In this document: positions 9,745-18,429 of the stretch, one piece after another
How positions within the stretch are numbered: position 1 is the first letter of the stretch
How the letters are laid out: each line of letters starts with the position of its first letter
NCBI GenBank assembly: GCA_003158895.1
Contig: PMLO01000090.1
Span: 32,780 to 96,779 of the forward strand
Origin: Propionibacteriaceae bacterium
GTDB taxonomy: Bacteria > Actinomycetota > Actinomycetes > Propionibacteriales > Propionibacteriaceae
DNA: 64,000 nt
Reading direction: 5' to 3'
Translations under genes and position numbers: made by a program
The notes under the pieces: generated by a model
What the model saw: the letters and a program-made list of their open reading frames with translations, nothing else
Database searches by the model: none
What the model was told of the DNA's origin: nothing

Positions 9745-10173
9745 CTAGGCCGTCATCGTCACCGGCGTGCCCCGCTGGACGGTGTTGGAGACGGTGCAGA
9801 GACGGTCGTGCGATAGCCGTACAGCCTCGGGCAGCAGCGCGCGCGCCTTGTCGGCGCCGTCGCCCTCACCGAACGCGAGGTCGAAGGCAACCGTGAGGTC
9901 TGTCACGAACGACGCACCCGCCTCGTTCCTCTCACGCTCGCCGGTGACGGTCGCGACGAACGATGTCGGCTCGGCGCGGCGGGTGACGAGGGTGTCGACG
10001 TCGATCGAGGAGCAGCCCGCGATGGCCGCGAGGAGCAGCTCGACGGGCGCGAAGCCACCGTCCTCCCCGGTCGAGAACCTGATCTCGCCGCCGCGACGGT
10101 TGCGGGCCACGTACGTGCCCGCGGCGGTCCTCTCGACGGTCACGTGGTAACGAGGCTCGGCCTGCTCGGTCAT
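9745..10173 (-). CDS. OsmC family peroxide-reductase-like protein
   Basis: A 142-residue OsmC/Ohr-fold protein. The central helix block GGFAPVELLLAAIAGCSSID carries one conserved Cys, and the second family Cys is in HDRLCTVSNTV. Members reduce organic hydroperoxides using these two thiols or act in osmotic stress. The start MTEQAEPRYHVTVER has a good Shine-Dalgarno (ggagaacc) directly upstream; the frame could be opened earlier but without an RBS. It is monocistronic, divergent from the S8 protease gene with a 160-base gap between starts. Confidence 0.88.
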   Translation of the reverse strand: MTEQAEPRYHVTVERTAAGTYVARNRRGGEIRFSTGEDGGFAPVELLLAAIAGCSSIDVDTLVTRRAEPTSFVATVTGERERNEAGASFVTDLTVAFDLAFGEGDGADKARALLPEAVRLSHDRLCTVSNTVQRGTPVTMTA

Positions 10174-10281
10174 GGTTCTCCTTCGCGTCGGGTTCCCCCA
10201 CAACCTAGTAGTCGTGCTGATCTTGAAGGTTCAACGGCCTCCGCCTCTAGTAAAGGTGAGGAATTGGCAGCAAAGTGACGT

Positions 10282-10295
10282 ATCACAGACGTGAT
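10282..10295. promoter_or_regulatory. Small inverted repeat upstream of the S8 protease gene
   Basis: ATCAC-AGAC-GTGAT is a perfect 5-bp inverted repeat 40 bases before the protease start, in the 162-base gap between the divergent OsmC and protease genes. It could be an operator for the S8-sigma-CHAT unit. A clear -10/-35 pair could not be fixed. An AAAGGA ribosome-binding site precedes the protease ATG. Confidence 0.25.
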
Positions 10296-10335
10296 CTGGG
10301 CCTCCTCAGAGTCGTAGTCCTATGAAAGGACGTCG

Positions 10336-11832
10336 ATGATCAACCCCGCCGCCCGACCCGACAAGCTGCCGAGCCTCGACATCAGAGCACTCGACCCGGC
10401 ATCCGCGCCACGAGGCAGCGGCTACCAGCAGACCGCCTATGTCGCGGACAGCCTCATCGTGTTCGCGCACGACCCCGGCACCGTACAAGCCGCGATCGCC
10501 AGGATGGTGGAGCCCGGCGTCTTCGCTCGTGTCACCTCGATCCTCCCGGCGGACCTCAAGCCGCTCGGCGAGACGGCGGTCAAGGGGCTGCTGAAGGTGA
10601 CGATCTCGTACGAGTCCGAGTCGGTCCGCAGCGTCGACCTCGTGGCGCTGATGGCTCAGCTTCAGAGAGAGTTCGGCACGAACGCGGTCGGCCTCGACCA
10701 CGTCGTCACGACCGCCCCGTACCTCGCAGGCGTCCCCTACCTCGCGGGTGTCCCCTATTTGGCCGGCGTCCCGTACCTCGCGGGTGTCCCCTATCTCGCC
10801 GGTGTCTCGGCGATGCAGGAGTACGGGATGCCGGGCTTCGGCGGCCGCGCGCCGGTGGCACTGCTCCTCGACGACCCCGCGCGCCACACGCCGATGCCCT
10901 CGCGCAGACCGGTCGTCGCGATGCTCGACACCGGCCTCGGCGCGCACCCCTGGTTCGCCGATGCAGCGCTGGCGACGGACAAGGTCACGTACGGTTCGTA
11001 CCTGCTCGGCATGTACGGGAACGTGCCCGGTGCGGAGTGGCACCAGGCTCCAGTCGACCCCCTCGACGGCTCCCTCCCGAGCGACGCGGGGCACGGAACG
11101 TTCATCTGCGGCATCATTCGTCAGGTCTGCCCCTCGGCACGGCTGCTCGCCATCCCGGTCATGGCAGAGGACGGCGTCGTCGCCGAGAGCGGGCTCATGG
11201 CGACTCTCCTGGTGCTGCTGCACCGCCACATCGACGGCGTGGTCCACGGCAACCCCGACCTGGTCATCGACGTGCTCAACCTGTCGCTCGGCTACTACCA
11301 CGAGAACGCGGACGACATCGCGTTCGACGGACCGTTCGCGTCACTCCTGGCCGACTTCGGTGCGTGGGGCGTTGCGGTCGTGGCGTCCGCCGGCAACAGC
11401 GGTACGACGCGTCCCATGTATCCGGCTGCCTTCGCCGCCGCGCCCGACGAGCCGGGACGTGTCCCGCAGGTCACCGTCGGCGCGCTCAACGCCGATGGAA
11501 CCTCGGTCGCGTACTTCTCCAACGCCGGCGCCTGGGTCACCGCGCACCGGATCGGCGCCTCGTTGGTGAGCACGGTCCCGACCACGCTGTCCGGCGACGC
11601 CCAGCCGGCCGCCGGCCTCATGTACCAGGGCCTGCACCGCACGACCCCTGATCCCGACGCGTACGCCTCCGGCTTCGCGACCTGGTCAGGGACGTCGTTC
11701 GCCGGACCGGTGCTCGCGGGCGAGATCGCCAGGGCGCTGGTGAGCGACCCGGACCTGACGACGATCGATCGAGGTGCGTGCGTCGCCCGTGGCCGTCGGG
11801 CGATCACAACCGTGCATGGGAGAGCCACATGA
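10336..11832 (+). CDS. S8 (subtilisin-like) serine protease with PYLAGV repeats
   Basis: A 498-residue subtilisin-family protease. The catalytic triad is visible: Asp198 in AMLDTGLG, His253 in DAGHGTFICG and Ser454 in WSGTSFAGP, with the oxyanion Asn in ASAGNSG. No signal peptide or membrane segment is seen, so it should act in the cytoplasm. An N-terminal domain of about 125 residues precedes five hexapeptides PYLAGV (residues 128-157), which link it to the protease core. The next gene, a sigma factor, starts inside the stop codon (ATGA). The set protease-sigma-small protein-CHAT suggests a protease cascade, possibly defensive or cell-suicidal. That role is inference; the enzyme class is certain. 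Confidence 0.92.
   Translation: MINPAARPDKLPSLDIRALDPASAPRGSGYQQTAYVADSLIVFAHDPGTVQAAIARMVEPGVFARVTSILPADLKPLGETAVKGLLKVTISYESESVRSVDLVALMAQLQREFGTNAVGLDHVVTTAPYLAGVPYLAGVPYLAGVPYLAGVPYLAGVSAMQEYGMPGFGGRAPVALLLDDPARHTPMPSRRPVVAMLDTGLGAHPWFADAALATDKVTYGSYLLGMYGNVPGAEWHQAPVDPLDGSLPSDAGHGTFICGIIRQVCPSARLLAIPVMAEDGVVAESGLMATLLVLLHRHIDGVVHGNPDLVIDVLNLSLGYYHENADDIAFDGPFASLLADFGAWGVAVVASAGNSGTTRPMYPAAFAAAPDEPGRVPQVTVGALNADGTSVAYFSNAGAWVTAHRIGASLVSTVPTTLSGDAQPAAGLMYQGLHRTTPDPDAYASGFATWSGTSFAGPVLAGEIARALVSDPDLTTIDRGACVARGRRAITTVHGRAT
10717..10806 (+). repeat. Five tandem 18-bp units encoding PYLAGV
   Basis: Five in-frame copies of an 18-base unit each encode PYLAGV exactly. The copies differ at third positions (CCG/CCC, TAC/TAT, CTC/TTG, GCA/GCG/GCC, GGC/GGT), so the peptide is kept while the DNA has drifted. 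This argues against very recent slippage and for selection on the hexapeptide, perhaps as cleavage or docking sites. Confidence 0.9.
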
Positions 11833-12416
11833 CCATGCCCGATGTCGAGGCCTCGCTGACCACGCGGGCGGCTGTCGCATTCGCCGAGTACCGGGACGGC
11901 GACCTCCAGGCCCTGCACCGGCTGGTCACCGCGGTGACTCCGGTGCTGTGGCACGTGGCACGCTCGTGCGGGCTGTCGCCGCAGAATGCCGAGGACACCG
12001 TACAGACCACCTGGCTCCGACTCGTCGAGCACGCGAGCGGCATCGACGCGCCACAGGCCGTCCTGGGCTGGCTGTGTACGACGACGAAGCGCGAGGCCTG
12101 GCGGGTACAGCGCATCGCCCGCACGGTCGATCCTGTCGACACGACTGAGCTCGAGCCCGACGACCCGACCCCGCACGATCCCGCACACGTGGCGGCGATG
12201 AACGACGAGGCCCGTCGCCTCTGGGAACACTTCGTGACCCTGTCACCCAAGTGCCAGCAGATCCTGCGCGTCGTGTGCATGGGTGGCGCACCCGACTACG
12301 CCGGCCTCGCCGAGGCGATGGGCGTCCCGATGGGTTCGATCGGCCCCACCCGCGGCAGATGCCTCGCCACCCTCCGCCGCGCCCTACTCGACGATCCAAA
12401 CTGGAGCCTGACATGA
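11829..12416 (+). CDS. RNA polymerase sigma factor, ECF-like (region 2 and region 4)
   Basis: A 195-residue sigma-70 family protein. Region 2 is seen around LWHVARSCGLSPQNAEDTVQ and TTWLRLVEHASG; region 4 is the helix-turn-helix around YAGLAEAMGVPMGSIGPTRG, after LSPKCQQILRVV. There is no region 3, as in ECF sigmas. The start ATG lies in the stop of the S8 protease gene and its own stop overlaps the next ATG, so it is the second of four coupled genes. No anti-sigma factor is adjacent. Its target promoters probably include this operon, since such sigma factors usually regulate their own locus, but no promoter site was identified. Confidence 0.9.
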   Translation: MTMPDVEASLTTRAAVAFAEYRDGDLQALHRLVTAVTPVLWHVARSCGLSPQNAEDTVQTTWLRLVEHASGIDAPQAVLGWLCTTTKREAWRVQRIARTVDPVDTTELEPDDPTPHDPAHVAAMNDEARRLWEHFVTLSPKCQQILRVVCMGGAPDYAGLAEAMGVPMGSIGPTRGRCLATLRRALLDDPNWSLT

Positions 12417-12882
12417 CCGCAGCATCCCGACGATCCCATGGACGACATCGACCTCGCCATCCTCGGACGCACTGCACCAGACACTCGCTCTGGCCGATCC
12501 CGTACCGCCCTGGCTGATCGGCGACATCGAGTTCAGCCTCTCGCTGGCCTCGATGAACGCCGAGCTCGCGCTGCTCGCCGACGAGCCGGTGGGGGTACGC
12601 GCTCCGACCGCCGAGAGCGCCGACTCGGTGACGTTCACGAGCAGCACGATGACGCTCATGGTCGTCATCGGACGCGACGACGGCCAGCTGCGGATCGACG
12701 CCTGGGTGTCCGGCGGAGGCATCACCGTCGAACTCATCCAGGGCGCCGACCGCACCCCTGCCATCAGCGACGTGAACGGACGCGTGAGCTGGTTCCCCGT
12801 ACAGCCCGGACTCGCCCGCTTCCTCATCGCGCCGATCACCTCCGGCGGCCGGCCGGTCATCACCCCCGCGATCGAGTTGTAG
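12413..12882 (+). pseudogene. Third gene of the S8-sigma-CHAT unit, broken by two apparent 1-base insertions
   Basis: The ATG at 12413 overlaps the sigma stop (ATGA) but its frame is soon lost. If one C is dropped from CCC at 12426-12428 and one G from GG at 12465-12466, a single frame of about 155 codons runs to the TAG at 12880-12882. It begins MTAASDDPMDDIDLAIL, continues DALHQTLALADPVPPW and enters the intact stretch MNAELALLADEP (from 12553). That frame has normal codon use and good coupling to both neighbours, so I take it as the true gene. The product is small, soluble and beta-rich, with no known motif. The indels may be sequencing errors at homopolymers or real decay. Confidence 0.6.
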
Positions 12883-12886
12883 GGCG

Positions 12887-15455
12887 TTGGCGAGGAGCGC
12901 TCAGCCCACGACGTCCCGGCCCTCCCGGGCGGCTGGCGCGCGCGACCGAGCTCTACGAACAGGCGCGGGGCGACATCGCCGCGTACGCCATCGAAGCGGC
13001 CATGTCTCTGCTGGACGAAGCGACCGAGGAGCTCGCCGACGACCGGTCCGTGGGTGCGTCGGAGCTTCGGCTCCGCATCGCCATGTCCCGAACCTGGCGC
13101 TCGTTCGCGAGCGACCCGGAGGGTACGCAGCGGGAGCTGGACCGCGTCGCGTCCGAGGCCAAGGGACTGGGGCTCGACCACATCGTGCCGCTGGCGATGC
13201 TGCAGCAGGGCACCCTGTGGACCCGGCTGGGCGAGAACGCGCGGGCGCTGGAGGTCCTGGAACGGATCGCGCCGTACGAACAGCTCCTGGGCGTCGACGA
13301 CCGCGTACGGCTCCTCATCAACCGGGGGACGACGGCGTCGCTGCTGCTGAAGATCGAGGAGGCCTCGGCGGACCTCGGCGAGGCGGCCGCCCTGGCTCAC
13401 CAGGCGGGGCTCGACAGGTTCGCGTACATGGCGCTGCACAACCGCGGCTTCGTCGAGTTCCTGCGCGGCGACCTGCCCGCGGCGCTGCGGCTCATGGACG
13501 AGGCGGACCGGCTCGGGGCGCCCGTCGACCGTGGCATCGCCAACCTCGACCGGGGACGGGTGCTGATCGAGGCCGGCCTCGTCACGGACGCGTGGGAGAC
13601 GCTGCAGACTGCCGCTTCGAGCCTGGCCGAGGCGGGACTCGAGACCGAGGCCGACGAGGTGGAGCTGGATCTGGCACGCTGCGAGGTGCTGCTGGCCAGG
13701 GGCGACGATGCCGTCGTGCGGCTGACGCCGCTCATCAGCCGGTTCTCCGCACGTGCCGCACGGTTCCGCGAGATCGAGGCCCGGGTGCTGCGGTGCGAGG
13801 CGATGGCGTTCAGCGCGGAGGAAGACCCGCGTCCGGGCGACGCCGAAGCCCTGGCGCGCGACGCGGCCGACGTCGACCCACGGCTCGCGGACGTGGCGGG
13901 GACCCTGTACGTGGAGAGCCTGGTCCGTACAGGTCGGGCTGCGGACGCGTCCGTACGAGCGGTGCAGTCGCTCGCTCGGTCGACCCAGCTCGCACGACGC
14001 TGCCTGGCCCGGCGGGTCGCGGTGGACCTCGCTCTGGCACGGGGAGACGAGGCAGGCGCTCGGCGCACGCTTCGGGCGGTGGTCGACGACCTCCGTACAG
14101 CCCGTCGCGGTGTCTCGAGCCTCGATCTCAAGACCGGCATGGCCCTCCACGCGTCGCCGCTCGCGGTCACGGACGTGGCTCTGGCGGCACGGTCGGGGTC
14201 CGGTGCACGGGTGCTGGCGGTGACGGAGAGGTGGCGTACGGCGACGGGGTCGATGCCTCAGGTACGGCCCAGCGACGACCCTCCCGAGCAGGCCTTGTGG
14301 ACGATGCTGCGCAAGCTGCGCGCCGACCAGCGCGACGCCGAGCCGGGAGCGGATCTCGCCGAGAACCGACGAGCGATCAGCCGTACGGTCAGGTCGCTGC
14401 GCGAGACATCCTGGGCCCGGGACCTGGGCGAGGGTGCCGACGACATCGCCGCGTCGACCGCCGAGATCCGCCTGGCGCTGTCCGAGCGGCACACCGCGAT
14501 GACCAGCATGGCGATCACGGGTGAGACGCTCGTCGCGGTCGTGTCGCGTGGCGGACGGTACGAGCTGGTCACGGTGGCGGGTGCGCGGGAGATCCTCGAG
14601 CTGGCGCGGCAGGCGTCCGCCGATCTCGATGCTCTCGCACGGGTGGCTTCGTCGGTTCAGGGTTCTGCGTTGCGCGCGGGCATCACGGGTTCGCTGACAG
14701 GAACGCTCGAGACGCTGGACCGCGCGTTGTCACGGGCGCTCCCTGCCGGTCGCGATCCGCTCCTGCTCGTACCGCCCGCACAGCTCGCCGCACTCCCTTG
14801 GGCGATGCTGCCGTCGCTGCGTGGCCGAAGCCTGACCGTGTCGCTCTCGGCGACGCACTGGGTGCGGCACGACGTGCGGGTTTCTGACCCGGTGGTACGG
14901 GCGGTGGCCGGGCCGGACCTCCGCGTGGCGAGCGCGGAGCAGGAGGCCGTCGCGGCGATATGGCGGCAACCGGGAGGCTCGTGGTCGACCGGCCATGACT
15001 TCCGCGACGCCTTGGTGGCGGCTGACGTGGTGCACGTCGCCGCGCACGGCCAGCACGAGTCCGACAACCCCTTGTTCAGCTCGTTGCTGCTCGCCGACGG
15101 GCCCACGTTCGTCCACGAGGTCGAAGGGCTGCGGCTCAGGGCGCGCCACGTCGTGCTGTCGGCCTGCCGCGCGGGGAGGGTGAACGTACGGGCGGGCGAC
15201 GAGCCTCTCGGCCTCACTGCCTGCCTCCTCGCCTTCGGCGTATCGACCGTCGTCGCCCCGGTGAGCGTCGTCGGCGACGACCTGGCGCTCGCGACCATGA
15301 CCGCGTACCACGAGGGGCTGGCGTCCGGCCTGGACGCACCGACGGCCCTTGCGGCGGCCACGACGGACGCCCCACTGCTCGCGGCCTCGTTCACGTGCTT
15401 CGGGGCGGGCTGGCGGACAACACCGGCGGTCTCGCGAACAGACGAACGTACCTAA
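12887..15455 (+). CDS. CHAT (caspase-like) protease with N-terminal helical repeats; frame problem near the start
   Basis: A large protein of about 855 residues. The N-terminal two thirds are TPR-like helical repeats (for example LEVLERIAPYEQLLG and DLPAALRLMDEADRLG); the C-terminal part is a CHAT domain with catalytic His in VHVAAHGQH and Cys in VLSACRAG. CHAT enzymes are caspase-fold cysteine proteases. A TTG at 12887, 4 bases after the previous stop, opens the most natural N-terminus (MARSAQPTTSRPSR), but this frame joins the main one (RLARATELYEQ) only if one G near 12926-12929 is removed. In the unmodified sequence the first good ATG in the main frame is about 13001. It closes the four-gene protease/sigma unit. 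Confidence 0.82.
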
Positions 15456-15600
15456 CGAGCCATCCGGACTCGTTGCAGCCATCACCCACGCGGCGATGAC
15501 CACCTAGGTCAGCCGATAGGTACGTCCGTGTGTCACGCGTCGCGTTGGGGGTCCATAACTACGCCACCGGGCCCTGCGGAACACTGCGAGAACTCCGCGC

Positions 15601-15630
15601 GCCCGCTGCCTGAGGTGGCCCGAAGCGGGC
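15601..15630. terminator. Hairpin between convergent CHAT and reductase genes
   Basis: GCCCGCT and AGCGGGC form a 7-bp stem in the 189-base gap between the convergent CHAT gene (ends 15455) and reductase gene (ends 15645). A second, weaker hairpin (AACGAG/CTCGTT, 15454-15474) overlaps the CHAT stop codon. Either could end transcription from both sides; no T-tract is present. Confidence 0.45.
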
Positions 15631-15644
15631 TGCCCTGATGGTCC

Positions 15645-16292
15645 TCACATGTCCCGGTAGCGCTTCGCCTGCGCGAGCGCGACACGGAGGGTCTCGGAGG
15701 TGTGACGGGTCACGTAACCAGGTGTGTCGCGCTGGATTCGCCAGCCCTCAGACAGCGGAGACACCTCAACGGCGTCGAAGCCGAAGGAGTCGATGAGCGC
15801 GGCGACGCTCGCCCGGGCCTCCGGATCGTCACCGACGACGGCCAGCGCTCGACGCCCCGGTGTACCGGCAGCCTGGCCCTCGGTGGTGAGAGCGGCAGCC
15901 TGGATGTGGTTGAACGCCTTGACCACCTTCGAGGTCGGCAGGTGCCGCTGCAGCAGCTCCGAGACCGTCGTGGACTCGTCGTCCAGCTCGGCGATCTGCC
16001 CGTCGCGCTGCGGATAGTAGTTGTTCGTGTCGATGACGAGCTTTCCCGCCAGCTCCTCCACCGGGACGGTCTTGATGCCCTGCAACGGGATCGTCACGAC
16101 CGCGAAGTCGGCGGCGGCAGCCGCCTCGGACGGTGTCGCGGCTCGGGCATGCGGGCCGAGCTCGGCGACGAGATCCGCCAGGGTCTCCGGGCCGCGGGAG
16201 TTGCTCATCACCACGTCGTGCCCGTGAGCCACCGCGAGGCGAGCCAGTTGCGAGCCGATGTGTCCGGAGCCGATGAAGCCAATTGTCGTCAT
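15645..16292 (-). CDS. NADPH-dependent F420 reductase-like oxidoreductase
   Basis: A 215-residue Rossmann-fold protein. The dinucleotide-binding loop GFIGSGHIGSQLARLA starts at residue 5, and later blocks VVTIPLQGIKTVP, VVKAFNHIQAAAL and ALAVVGDDPEA match the F420H2:NADP oxidoreductase / NAD(P)-binding family. Such enzymes move hydride between NADPH and a deazaflavin or small-molecule substrate; the exact substrate is open. The start MTTIGF puts the glycine loop at its usual distance from the N-terminus. An earlier ATG at 16310 would overlap the SRPBCC stop. The two genes form a minus-strand pair. Confidence 0.82.
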   Translation of the reverse strand: MTTIGFIGSGHIGSQLARLAVAHGHDVVMSNSRGPETLADLVAELGPHARAATPSEAAAAADFAVVTIPLQGIKTVPVEELAGKLVIDTNNYYPQRDGQIAELDDESTTVSELLQRHLPTSKVVKAFNHIQAAALTTEGQAAGTPGRRALAVVGDDPEARASVAALIDSFGFDAVEVSPLSEGWRIQRDTPGYVTRHTSETLRVALAQAKRYRDM

Positions 16293-16306
16293 GCCCGCTC
16301 CAACCG

Positions 16307-17044
16307 TCATGAGCATGGCGGCATTCCCCCTCGCTCCACCCGCTCCTTGATGCCTAGGAGCATGCGGCGTTCCATGACGAAGCCGATGGGCTCGACCAGT
16401 CGCCACATCGTCCGCTGCTGGGGTGGATGGGCGTTGCGCTGGCGGCTGATCAGACGCGTCGCGGCACCGCCCCGGATGGGACGCAGCACCCATTGCCACG
16501 TGGCGCCGGCGCCATCCCGTACCGGCGTGGGGACAGGCTCGCCCGTGGCCGGGTCGGCGCCAATGAGGACGAGAGATCGGCCCTCGTCGAGCGACACCAC
16601 GAAGAAGCACGGTGAGCCGGGCTTGCCGAGGCGAACCAGGTCGCCACGCGTGAGTCGCTGGTCCTCGGGCAGGAGTGTGTCGGCGCTGTGGATGTCGAGG
16701 CCCAGCAGGTTCTCCAGCGCGTCGTAGCTGTACAGACCACCTCGGCCCTGCCCGACCTGGGCGAGCCAGGGCCACACCGCGTCCGGCGGAGCACCGATCG
16801 TGACCGCCCGGGTGGACACCAGCACCGGCGTCGGCACCAGCTCGTCGCCGGGCATCGCATCGAGCCACTCCTGCTGGCTGACGCCCCACCTGTTGTACCG
16901 CTCCCTCAGCCACGGCGATCCGACGAGCGTGTACGCAATCGCTGCGGCGCCACGTACGGCGTCCCACAGGAGCCGGGCGTCGCGATCGATGCGTACGGGC
17001 ACGTCACGACCCAGATGGTTCGCGTGCATTACTTCTGCCTCCAT
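16307..17044 (-). CDS. SRPBCC-fold protein
   Basis: A 245-residue protein with an SRPBCC (START-like) domain: APPDAVWPWLAQVGQGRGG is the typical first strand and helix, followed by LGLDIHSADTL and a C-terminal helix near PIGFVMERRMLLG. These proteins bind hydrophobic ligands in a deep pocket. An ATG five codons in (MHANHLG) could be the real start. It is the first gene of a pair with the reductase downstream, 14 bases away. No catalytic residue can be assigned. Confidence 0.75.
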   Translation of the reverse strand: MEAEVMHANHLGRDVPVRIDRDARLLWDAVRGAAAIAYTLVGSPWLRERYNRWGVSQQEWLDAMPGDELVPTPVLVSTRAVTIGAPPDAVWPWLAQVGQGRGGLYSYDALENLLGLDIHSADTLLPEDQRLTRGDLVRLGKPGSPCFFVVSLDEGRSLVLIGADPATGEPVPTPVRDGAGATWQWVLRPIRGGAATRLISRQRNAHPPQQRTMWRLVEPIGFVMERRMLLGIKERVERGGMPPCS

Positions 17045-17087
17045 CGTCGCCAGTGCCGGGAGGACCAGTCAGGACTGGTGTCTCGCG

Positions 17088-17161
17088 CGCCCCCGGGAGG
17101 ACTCGAACCTCCGACCCGCGGATTAGAAGGCCGCCGCTCTATCCAGCTGAGCTACGGGGGC
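17088..17161 (-). tRNA. tRNA-Arg (anticodon TCT)
   Basis: The minus strand folds as a complete tRNA: acceptor GCCCCCG/CGGGGGC, D-arm GCTCAGCTGGATAGAGC, anticodon loop CTTCTAA giving TCT, and T-arm GGAGGTTCGAGTCCTCC, with discriminator G. A C-T mismatch closes the anticodon stem. CCA is not encoded. Confidence 0.95.
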
Positions 17162-17206
17162 GAGACAAGCACAGAGTCTAGGGCTCAGGCGAGTAGGTTC
17201 GCGCGA

Positions 17207-18406
17207 GTGACTACGGCTGACGGGTTCTCGTGGAAGCAGATCGCCGTAGCTGCGTATGGACCGACAGCGCTCGCCTCCATCGGGTACGGAGCCGTCATCC
17301 CCCTGGTCGCCCTGAGCGCCATCGACCGTGGCGCCTCGCCGGGCACCGCGGCACTCATCACCGGCCTTCTCGGCATCGGGCAACTGCTCGCTGATCTTCC
17401 CGCCGGCTGGGTCGCCGAACGCCTCGGCGAGAAGTGGTCGATCATCCTGGCGTGCCTGGTCGACGTCGTCATGCTGTCGTCGGTCTCCTTCACGCACAGC
17501 CTGCTTCACCTGGCGATCGCGACGTTCGTGACCGGCATCACCGGCGCCGTGTTCGGCCTGGCCCGCCAGACCTACCTCACCGTCGCCGTACCGCTCCAGT
17601 ACCGCGCACGCGCCCTCTCCTCGCTTGGCGGCGTGTTCCGGATCGGGGGCCTGATCGGCCCGCTGATCGGCGCTGCGGTCGTGGCGGCTTTCGGACTCCC
17701 CAAGGCATATCTCTTCGCAGCCAGCATGAGCCTCCTCGCAGCGATCGTGACGCTGACACTCCCCGACCTCCCCGGCGAGACCCCCGGCGAGAACGCGCCG
17801 CAGAGCGCCGGCATGTTCGTCGTGCTGCGCCAAAGCGTCGGCATCCTCATGACACAAGGCGTGGGCGCGCTCGTGATCATGTTGGTCCGCTCGGCGAGAC
17901 AGGCGATCATCCCCCTGTGGTGCAGTGCGCACGGGATCTCACCGGCCGCCACCAGCCTCGTCTACTCGATCTCCATGGCCTTCGACGTGGCCCTGTTCTT
18001 CTTCGGCGGCTCGCTCATGGACAAGTTCGGCCGGGTCTGGGTCGCCTTCCCCGCCATGATCGTCATGGGCATCGGGATGGCGATCCTTCCCCTCACCCAC
18101 CACATCGGCACGATCATTGCCGTCGCCTGCCTGCTCGGCCTCGGCAACGGGATCTCGTCGGGTGTCGTGATGACGCTCGGCTCGGATGCCTCCCCCGCAG
18201 TGGGCCGTACGAAGTTCCTCGCCGGCTGGCGACTCCTGTCCGACTCTGGCAACGCCCTCGGCCCGCTCGCCATCGCGGCGGTCACGACGTTCGCCACGCT
18301 GGGGTCGGCGTCCGTGGTTCTCGGCGTCCTCGCATGGGGCGGCGCCGCCTGGCTGCTGCGCTTCATCCCTCGCCGCGTGCCTCCCCAGACACTCAGCGCC
18401 GAGTAG
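17207..18406 (+). CDS. Major facilitator superfamily transporter
   Basis: A 399-residue protein with about twelve hydrophobic helices in two halves. The loop after helix 2 has WVAERLGEKW and a related segment GGSLMDKFGRVW follows helix 8, both matching the MFS A-motif pattern D/ERxGRR. The drug:H+ antiporter type is most likely, but the substrate cannot be read. GTG at 17207 is the start that leaves a short N-terminus before helix 1 (VTTADGFSWKQIAV); the longer open frame runs through the tRNA and is not coding. orn begins 24 bases after its stop. Confidence 0.85.
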   Translation: MTTADGFSWKQIAVAAYGPTALASIGYGAVIPLVALSAIDRGASPGTAALITGLLGIGQLLADLPAGWVAERLGEKWSIILACLVDVVMLSSVSFTHSLLHLAIATFVTGITGAVFGLARQTYLTVAVPLQYRARALSSLGGVFRIGGLIGPLIGAAVVAAFGLPKAYLFAASMSLLAAIVTLTLPDLPGETPGENAPQSAGMFVVLRQSVGILMTQGVGALVIMLVRSARQAIIPLWCSAHGISPAATSLVYSISMAFDVALFFFGGSLMDKFGRVWVAFPAMIVMGIGMAILPLTHHIGTIIAVACLLGLGNGISSGVVMTLGSDASPAVGRTKFLAGWRLLSDSGNALGPLAIAAVTTFATLGSASVVLGVLAWGGAAWLLRFIPRRVPPQTLSAE

Positions 18407-18429
18407 CGCGAACACATTAGGCTGCCGGG

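Noticed and set aside
12384..14492. Minus-strand open frame of about 700 codons opposite the CHAT gene
   Set aside because: Shadow of the CHAT coding strand; the plus strand has TPR-like repeats and CHAT catalytic residues.
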